Shown here piece by piece: positions 5,778 to 11,348 of a DNA stretch of 11,348 nt. Numbering within the stretch: the stretch's first letter is position 1; each line of letters begins with the position of its first letter. The position numbers and the translations under genes are program-made. This DNA comes from an uncultured Dyadobacter sp. (lineage in GTDB: Bacteria; Bacteroidota; Bacteroidia; Cytophagales; Spirosomataceae): assembly GCA_946481035.1 (NCBI GenBank), contig CAMLNK010000043.1, positions 1 through 11,348 on the forward strand, read 5' to 3'. Below the pieces are notes generated by a model. That model searched no databases. It was not told the DNA's origin and worked only from the letters and a program-made list of their open reading frames with translations.

Positions 5778-8042
5778 TCACGGCAACGCAAATGCAATGT
5801 ATTTGCCGCCGGGTTTATGGCCGTTTTTGGCGCCGCCGGCTGCTATTACCACATATTGCTTGCCATTCACCATGTAGGTTGCCGGGGTTGCGAAGCCGCC
5901 GGCGGGCAGTTGGTATTCCCAAACGGTTTTGCCGGTTTTACGATCGAATGCGCGGATTTTTTCGTCCTTGGTGGCTGCGATGAATACCAGCCCGCCTGCG
6001 GTAACGATCGGCCCGCCGTAGTTTTCGGTGCCGGTAATAGGGACGCCCTGTTTCGTCAGTTCGGGAAACTCGCCGAGCGGTACTCGCCACAGGTATTCGC
6101 CGGTGTTCAGGTCGATGGCATTGAGCGTGCCCCAGGGCGGTTTGATGGCCGGGTAACCATCCGGATCTAAGAAGCGCGTCCAGCCGTTGTTAATGTAAGG
6201 CGGGATGTACGGGAATGTCGATTGGGCTTCTGTGGGCGCTTCGCTGGCACTGTGTTCGTCGGCAACGGGTGTTTTTTGTGTTGTATTTAAAAGAAAACCT
6301 ACCAGTTCGTCGCGTTCCTTCTCAGAAATATGCTGGAATGAAGGCATTCTTCCGCGTCCGGTTTTGACAATGCTGCTGATTTCCTCTTTCGACATTCTGC
6401 TGCCGACACCCACAAGGCCCGGATATTCCTGCCCGCTGCCCTGCCGATCGGCGCGGTGGCAGGCGGCGCAGTTGCGCATGTATACGGCCTGGCCGGGCGA
6501 GGCGGTTGCTGTCGCCCCCGCCGACCGGCCCCCGGATGGCCGGACCCCGGATGGCCGGCCCCGATAATCCATCATTTTGAGGTCCCACACCATCTCGTTG
6601 GCGTTTTGGTACAAAATACCTTCCGGATCGGCCGCATTACCGCCCCACTCCGCCCCACCGCCGATACCCAGGTAGAGACTACCTTCCTTACTGGGCGGCA
6701 TGTATTTGTTGCCGGAGCGGGTCTGGCTGAATTTCTCTTGGACAAATGCATGCGCTTCGGGCGTACGGTCCGTGATTTCGCTTTCCGTAAAATTCTGGCG
6801 CGAAAATGGAGCCGGTTTAATCGGGAAAGGCTGGGTAGGCCAGGGATGTTCGCCGGGCAAATGGTAATCGGTCAATGCAGGGCGCTCTTCTACCGGGAAC
6901 AGCGGTTTGCCGGTATCGCGGTCGAGCAGGAAAAGGAGGCCGTCCTTGGTGGCCTGGGCTACGGCATCGATCTTGCGGGGCTTGCCGTTACTTCCTTTGT
7001 GGGTTACAGTCAGGAGGTTGGGCTGGCAGGAAATATCCCTGTCCCAAAGGTCGTGGTGGACGGTTTGGTAGTACCAGTTCATTTTCCCGGTTTCTGCATT
7101 CAGCGAGATCACGCAGTTGGCGTACAAATTCTTTCCCTCGCGATCGGCACCGTAGAAATCGACCGACGGCGAGCCGGTACCGAAATACACGGCCCCGCGC
7201 CGCTCGTCGAGCACCATACCGGCCCAGCTATTAGCCCCGCCAATGCGTTTCCAGGCATCTTTCGGCCAGGTATCGTGGCCCGGCTCCCCGGGTTCGGGAA
7301 CGGTATGAAATGCCCATTTGAGCTTTCCCGTACGCACGTCGAATGCGCGTATGTGCCCGGGCGCGGCATCCCCGTATTCGGATACGCGCGAGCCTATCAC
7401 GAGGATATCCTTGTAAATCACGCCCGGCGAAGTCGCATCCACCGACAGTTTATCGTTTTCACGCCCAGGTCGCCCGGTTACGCCTTCGCTCAGATCGACC
7501 TTGCCCCCATCGCCGAAATTCTGCACGAGTTTTCCAGTGGCGGCATCGACGGCACAGAGGTGGTTCCCAGCTGTGTAGAGGATTCTTTTATCCCGCCCGT
7601 CTTCCCAAAACATAACACCCCTGTTGGCATGAAACCGCGGCGTGCCGCCAGCAAACGGATCGAAGCGCCAGAGCTCTTCTCCGGTGTCGGCTTTCAATGC
7701 AAACAGGCTCAGCTGCGGCGTGGTACCGTACAAAATGCCGTGCACGATGATCGGCTGGCACTGGATTTCCATGGGACGTCTGGGGGCTGGCGCCCCGGGT
7801 ACCGGTTTCGTGGCGTCGTATTCCCAGGCTACTTTCAGCTGGCTCACATTGCTAAGGTTAATCTGCGTCAATGGCGAATAGCGGTTCCCGGCCTTGTTGC
7901 CGCCATAGGCAAGCCAGTCGGCGTTGCGGTCGTCGGGTTGCAGGCCCACTAGTGCGGCCGCGGGCATCAGCATTCCCAGTGCGGCCAGCCAGCACAGGAA
8001 TCGTGCAGGCTGGCCGATGTATTTCCGTAAGTTCGGATTCAT
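5778..8042 (-). CDS. PQQ-dependent dehydrogenase with inserted cytochrome c domain
   Basis: A 754-residue periplasmic quinohaemoprotein of the glucose/quinate dehydrogenase (gcd) type, expected to oxidise an aldose or polyol using PQQ. An uncleaved or cleaved signal helix spans about 12-33; the five N-terminal TM helices of E. coli Gcd are absent. The propeller begins at DWLAYGGNKAGNRYSPL (about 42) and has tryptophan-docking repeats such as GEELWRFDP and GKLKWAFHT. HHDLWDRD places D334, and TKDGLLFLLDR places K366, at the positions I align from memory with Gcd catalytic D466 and K493. A c-type haem domain interrupts the propeller at about 513-590: CAACH (C525, C528, H529) with axial ligand candidate M566 in GRGRMPSF. 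The propeller then resumes with WGTLNAIDLNTGEYLW and closes near residue 750. It starts 20 bases after SusD, so its substrate probably enters through that transporter. No PQQ synthesis genes are in view; substrate is unknown. Confidence 0.93.
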   Translation of the reverse strand: MNPNLRKYIGQPARFLCWLAALGMLMPAAALVGLQPDDRNADWLAYGGNKAGNRYSPLTQINLSNVSQLKVAWEYDATKPVPGAPAPRRPMEIQCQPIIVHGILYGTTPQLSLFALKADTGEELWRFDPFAGGTPRFHANRGVMFWEDGRDKRILYTAGNHLCAVDAATGKLVQNFGDGGKVDLSEGVTGRPGRENDKLSVDATSPGVIYKDILVIGSRVSEYGDAAPGHIRAFDVRTGKLKWAFHTVPEPGEPGHDTWPKDAWKRIGGANSWAGMVLDERRGAVYFGTGSPSVDFYGADREGKNLYANCVISLNAETGKMNWYYQTVHHDLWDRDISCQPNLLTVTHKGSNGKPRKIDAVAQATKDGLLFLLDRDTGKPLFPVEERPALTDYHLPGEHPWPTQPFPIKPAPFSRQNFTESEITDRTPEAHAFVQEKFSQTRSGNKYMPPSKEGSLYLGIGGGAEWGGNAADPEGILYQNANEMVWDLKMMDYRGRPSGVRPSGGRSAGATATASPGQAVYMRNCAACHRADRQGSGQEYPGLVGVGSRMSKEEISSIVKTGRGRMPSFQHISEKERDELVGFLLNTTQKTPVADEHSASEAPTEAQSTFPYIPPYINNGWTRFLDPDGYPAIKPPWGTLNAIDLNTGEYLWRVPLGEFPELTKQGVPITGTENYGGPIVTAGGLVFIAATKDEKIRAFDRKTGKTVWEYQLPAGGFATPATYMVNGKQYVVIAAGGAKNGHKPGGKYIAFALP
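6531..6558 (-). repeat. 15-bp in-frame duplication in the quinoprotein linker
   Basis: CCCGGATGGCCGG occurs at 6531 and again at 6546, a 15-base period that adds five codons and makes the repeated PSGVR/PSGGR peptide on the minus strand. It lies just before the cytochrome c domain, in a low-complexity linker of Gly, Pro, Ser, Arg, Ala and Thr (about residues 493-513). It keeps the reading frame and likely tunes linker length. Confidence 0.8.
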
Positions 8043-8062
8043 CAGACAATCAATGGGTTAGG

Positions 8063-9787
8063 TCAATACCCCGGATTCTGCCGCATGTTCACATTGGCGG
8101 TGATTTCGTTGATCGGGATCGGCTGGGCGTAGTCGGTGGGGTCCCACTGAATGGCGCCGCCGCGAATGCGCTGGTAATAAGCCGCCTCCTTGTCGCCGAT
8201 CTGCCAGCGGCGGACGTCGAGCCACCAATGGCCTTCGGCGAAAAGTTCGGCCCAGCGTTCGTATTTGAGCGGGTCGTTTTTCAGGACGGCGTCGGTTGCC
8301 TTGGTTTGGTCGGTGAGACTTTTGTAATCCACGGCCGACGGCGTGTTGACCGGCAGGCCATATGCCCTTCGCTTCACCTTGTTGATGTACTCCAATGCGC
8401 CCGCATTATCGCCTGAATGCGAGAGCGTTTCGGCATAGAGCAGGTACACGTCGGCAAGCCGGAGCCACGGAAAATTGGAGCCGTTCGACATATTGATTTC
8501 GGCCTCGGTACCATTCGGGTTGGTGAACTTGCGGAAGCTCCAAGCCTCCATATCGAGCTCGGTAATGTCCAGGTAATGCGAAATCGGGCGTTTTTTGCCG
8601 CTTACCGTCATCGAATCCACATAGGGCTGGTAGCAAGCCACCCAAAGGCGCGGGTCGACGGTTTGCTTTTTCTTCGCTTCCTGCGAGCGGGTAATGTACG
8701 CGGGGTCCACATTAGCGATGTTGGCGCTCGTGGTGCCCGGTTTGAAGTAATGGCCCTCGTTGAACCCGAAACGCGCGATGTTTTTGGCATGCGGGAACAC
8801 ATTGGACCAGGCCGACGCCGCCTGCCCGCCATTGTCGTTCACAAAAGTAGGCGCGATCACCATCCCGATGCTCGAACCCATCGATTGGTCGTCGCCGCCG
8901 CGGGCAGTCATGTCCACATTCAGGTTCAGTTCAAAAAGCGATTCTGAGGTAAATTCATTTTTGCCATTGAACATATCCTTATACACATCGAACGACACGA
9001 GCGACTTGCCGCTGTTGGTTACCACATCGCCGAGGTACGTTTTGGCATTGGCCCAATCGGCCTGGTAGGCGTATATTTTACCCAAAAACCCTTTCACCGC
9101 CCAGCCCGATACCTTGTATTTATCGGTTGCGCCGGTCCAGTTGGTGCTTTTGAGGATGGCTTCCGCCGCTTTGAGGTCGCTGATGATGAAATCCCAGCCT
9201 TCCTTCACGGTTTTGCGCGGTACCTGCGTCGCATCGAGGCCCGAAGCCACTTCGGTGATGATCGGCACGCCCATTTTGGCGCCATCCGTGGCCGCATTGA
9301 AGCCCTCGCCCCAGAACGACACCAAATGGAAATAGTACCAGGCGCGCAGGAAAAGTGCTTGTCCTTTGATCAGGTCAATGGCCGCCGCGTCGTTGGGGGC
9401 CTTCTGACGATAGGTTTCAATCGCCGCCAGCAATGTGTTGCTGCGCTGCACGCCGCGCCATAGCTCACGCCAGGTATCGTACAGAAAGCTGTCGTTGGGC
9501 TGCGAATTGTTCTGGCCCATTTGTATCCAGGTAGGTGTTCCCTGCCAGCTCAGATCGAGGGTATGGTCCCAGAGCCAGAGGTTTTTGCCCAGCATGGTGT
9601 GCCCGTAGAGGCCGGTCGCGTGCTGGGTGGCGTACACACCCGTGAGCAGCTGTTCCAGGTCGGTTACCGAGCCCGGGTATTGCGAAGGTGACAGCGCGCC
9701 CGGGTTTTCGACATTGACGAAGTCGTCGCTGCACGAAAGCAGGCCCGTGAGCACGAAAAGCAGGAGAAATTGGTGTAATATTTTCAT
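8063..9787 (-). CDS. SusD/RagB-family outer-membrane lipoprotein
   Basis: A 574-residue surface lipoprotein that forms the lid of a SusC porin and captures the nutrient. Residues 1-19 are a lipoprotein signal with lipobox LLSC (lipidated C19), followed by SDD, matching the acidic tag used by Bacteroidota for surface export. The SusD pattern is clear: an early NPGALSPSQYPGSVTDLEQL segment, TPR-like helices with FLRAWYYFHLVSFWGE (about 147-162), LRLADVYLLYAE near 450, the YERWAELFAEGHWWLDVRRW block near 520, and the family C-terminus with PIPINEI and MRQNPGY. Length is usual for the family. It is 24 bases behind SusC and 20 bases ahead of the quinoprotein, with an AAGG near its start, so all three are one transcript. 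The bound ligand cannot be read from sequence; SusD proteins serve glycans, but also other substrates. Confidence 0.97.
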   Translation of the reverse strand: MKILHQFLLLFVLTGLLSCSDDFVNVENPGALSPSQYPGSVTDLEQLLTGVYATQHATGLYGHTMLGKNLWLWDHTLDLSWQGTPTWIQMGQNNSQPNDSFLYDTWRELWRGVQRSNTLLAAIETYRQKAPNDAAAIDLIKGQALFLRAWYYFHLVSFWGEGFNAATDGAKMGVPIITEVASGLDATQVPRKTVKEGWDFIISDLKAAEAILKSTNWTGATDKYKVSGWAVKGFLGKIYAYQADWANAKTYLGDVVTNSGKSLVSFDVYKDMFNGKNEFTSESLFELNLNVDMTARGGDDQSMGSSIGMVIAPTFVNDNGGQAASAWSNVFPHAKNIARFGFNEGHYFKPGTTSANIANVDPAYITRSQEAKKKQTVDPRLWVACYQPYVDSMTVSGKKRPISHYLDITELDMEAWSFRKFTNPNGTEAEINMSNGSNFPWLRLADVYLLYAETLSHSGDNAGALEYINKVKRRAYGLPVNTPSAVDYKSLTDQTKATDAVLKNDPLKYERWAELFAEGHWWLDVRRWQIGDKEAAYYQRIRGGAIQWDPTDYAQPIPINEITANVNMRQNPGY

Positions 9788-9811
9788 AGCCTTGCTAGCT
9801 GTTAAAATCCG

Positions 9812-11348
9812 TTAGAAATTCAGATCGATACCCATGGAAACCAGCCTCGTACGCGGGTACGAGTAAATCGTGTCGAGCCCGCGTGCCGTGGTGCCGTTGC
9901 GCCCCAGTACTTCCGGATCAAGGCCCGAATAGCCTGTGAACGTGAGCAGGTTCTGCGCCTGGAAATAAATCCGCAAGCCGCTCATTTTCCATTGTTTTAC
10001 CAATGCGGAAGGCAATGTGTAGCCCACTTGCAGGTTACGCAGTTTCAGGAACGAACCGTTTTCGACCACGAACGATGAAATGCGGGTATAGTTCGAGTTC
10101 GGGTCGCGGACGTAATTGCCCGAGGCGTCTTTGGTACCCACGCGCGGCTGGTCGGTGAGGCCGTTTCCATTGAAAAACGAGGTTTTGAAAATGTCGTTGG
10201 TGGTGTTGTAATCGCCTACGAAAAACTGGGTGTAATATTTGTTTCCATTAAAAACGTCCACACCCTGCACGCCCTGGAACATCGCCTGCAAATCAATGCC
10301 TTTCCAGCCCAGGCTGAGCGAAAAGCCGTAGGTGATCTTCGGCCACGGGTTACCAATGTAGGTTTTGTCGTCGATGGTAATGCGGCCGTCGCCGTTGGTA
10401 TCGCGGAATTTGAGGTCGCCCGCGCCGGTACCGGCATTCTGGAAGAACACCCCGGTGGTGGGCTTACCCGCGGACGCAGCGGCTTCCCGTGCGCTCTGGT
10501 TCAATGCGGCCACTTCCGCATCGGTCTGGAAAAGGCCGTCGACGATGTACCCGTAAAACTGGCTCAGCGGCTTGCCTGCCTGCGTACGCGTGACGGTACT
10601 TTCGAGGTAATCACCCGCAGCGCCGTCGTTGATCGGGTTGTTGTTGGTGCCGCTCAGCTGTTTCACCAGGTTTTTGTTAAAAGCCGCATTGGCGCTCACC
10701 GAATAGGTAAAGTCCTTCACCTTACCCCGGTAATCCACGGCAAGTTCGATGCCCTTATTGCTCATCTGGCCGATGTTGGTGTACACGCCGCTGGTGCCGT
10801 AAAACCCTGCCGAAACCGGCACCGGCACCTGGTAAATCATATCCTGGGTCTGGCGACTGTACCAGTCGGCGGTGATATTCAATGCATTACGAAATAGGCC
10901 GAGGTCGATCCCGATGTCCGTCTGGTTCACCTGTTCCCATTTGATATTCTGGTTGGGGAGCTGGGCCGTCCGTGCGTAGCCCTTCGAGCGGTCGCCGTTG
11001 GGCAAACCGAGGATATTGGTACCGCCCCCGCCGCCGAACGACGCCTGGTAGGTGTATTGCGGAATGCTGCTCGTACTGCCCAGTTTACCATAACTCGCAC
11101 GAACCTTCAAATTGGACACTTGTGAAAAATTATCCCGCACAAAAGCCTCTTCGCTCACTTTCCAGCCCACCGAGAAAGACGGGAACACACCCCATTTGTT
11201 GGCCGGGCCGAAGCGGTCGGAACCGTCGCGGCGGACGTTGGCGGTGAAAAGGTATCTATCAGCAAAAGTATAGTTAATCCGTCCGAACTGCGAGAGCAGG
11301 CGCGTTTGCGGGAACTCGCCGCCACTGGCTTTGTAAGTGCTCGGGTTG
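9812..11348 (-). CDS. SusC/RagA-family TonB-dependent porin, N-terminus cut by window edge
   Basis: The C-terminal 511 residues of a SusC-type TonB-dependent outer-membrane transporter, which takes up large nutrients with its SusD partner using TonB energy. The visible part is the end of the beta barrel: RYLFTANVRRDGSDRFG near the right edge, FPSFSVGWKVSEEAF, ASYGKLGSTSSIPQYTY, LNITADWYSRQTQDMIY, and SNKGIELAVDYRGKV, all typical of SusC. The last strand ends in SMGIDLNF with a terminal Phe, the outer-membrane insertion signal. A GTG at 11188 is not the start, since the frame runs on with family-typical sequence to the window edge. The missing part would hold the signal peptide, carboxypeptidase-like domain, TonB box and plug, about another 500 residues. 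It is the upstream-most gene seen in this minus-strand operon; its promoter and any sigma/anti-sigma regulator are outside the window. Confidence 0.97.
   Translation of the reverse strand, partial: NPSTYKASGGEFPQTRLLSQFGRINYTFADRYLFTANVRRDGSDRFGPANKWGVFPSFSVGWKVSEEAFVRDNFSQVSNLKVRASYGKLGSTSSIPQYTYQASFGGGGGTNILGLPNGDRSKGYARTAQLPNQNIKWEQVNQTDIGIDLGLFRNALNITADWYSRQTQDMIYQVPVPVSAGFYGTSGVYTNIGQMSNKGIELAVDYRGKVKDFTYSVSANAAFNKNLVKQLSGTNNNPINDGAAGDYLESTVTRTQAGKPLSQFYGYIVDGLFQTDAEVAALNQSAREAAASAGKPTTGVFFQNAGTGAGDLKFRDTNGDGRITIDDKTYIGNPWPKITYGFSLSLGWKGIDLQAMFQGVQGVDVFNGNKYYTQFFVGDYNTTNDIFKTSFFNGNGLTDQPRVGTKDASGNYVRDPNSNYTRISSFVVENGSFLKLRNLQVGYTLPSALVKQWKMSGLRIYFQAQNLLTFTGYSGLDPEVLGRNGTTARGLDTIYSYPRTRLVSMGIDLNF

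Noticed and set aside
6456..7952. A 498-codon open frame on the plus strand opposite the quinoprotein
   Set aside because: It mirrors a GC-rich, well-supported gene, and its translation has no recognisable domain or signal; long antisense frames are expected here.
9812..11188. A SusC gene beginning at the GTG near 11188
   Set aside because: The frame continues upstream with SusC barrel sequence to the window edge, so this is an internal valine codon.

Overview
The window looks like chromosomal DNA of a Bacteroidota bacterium of the Cytophagales/Spirosomataceae type; Dyadobacter-like is my best guess from protein style and moderate-to-high GC, not from a database search. The main markers are a SusC/SusD pair, a LytTR response regulator, a lipoprotein signal with an acidic export tag, and a TAnnTTTG-type promoter. 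All genes but one lie on the minus strand. Both window edges cut genes: a histidine kinase at the left and a SusC-type porin at the right.

Left part (1-1634, minus): a two-component pair, with a LytTR-type response regulator followed 18 bases downstream by a two-TM sensor kinase whose C-terminus lies outside the window. Divergent from it, at 1821-2354 (plus), is a small exported protein of unknown function with a good candidate promoter. It converges on the next minus-strand gene across an 84-base gap filled by a long polypurine/polypyrimidine hairpin, probably a two-way terminator.

Right part (2439-11348, minus, read from right to left): SusC (partial), SusD, a PQQ-dependent dehydrogenase with an internal cytochrome c domain, then a 208-base gap holding an array of ten 10-bp repeats, then a Tat-exported mandelate-racemase/ManD-type sugar-acid dehydratase homologue, and finally an SGNH-hydrolase/TPR protein. 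Gaps are 14-24 bases except at the repeat array, so this is probably one nutrient-uptake operon, possibly split into two transcription units at the array.

Working model (inference): SusCD brings an oligosaccharide or sugar derivative across the outer membrane, the SGNH protein removes ester groups, the quinoprotein oxidises an aldose to its acid in the periplasm and passes electrons through its own haem, and the exported enolase-superfamily enzyme acts on the sugar acid. An oxidative, extracytoplasmic sugar-acid route tied to a SusCD transporter is the most interesting hypothesis here. No glycoside hydrolase, PQQ biosynthesis gene, tRNA, rRNA, CRISPR array or insertion sequence was seen.
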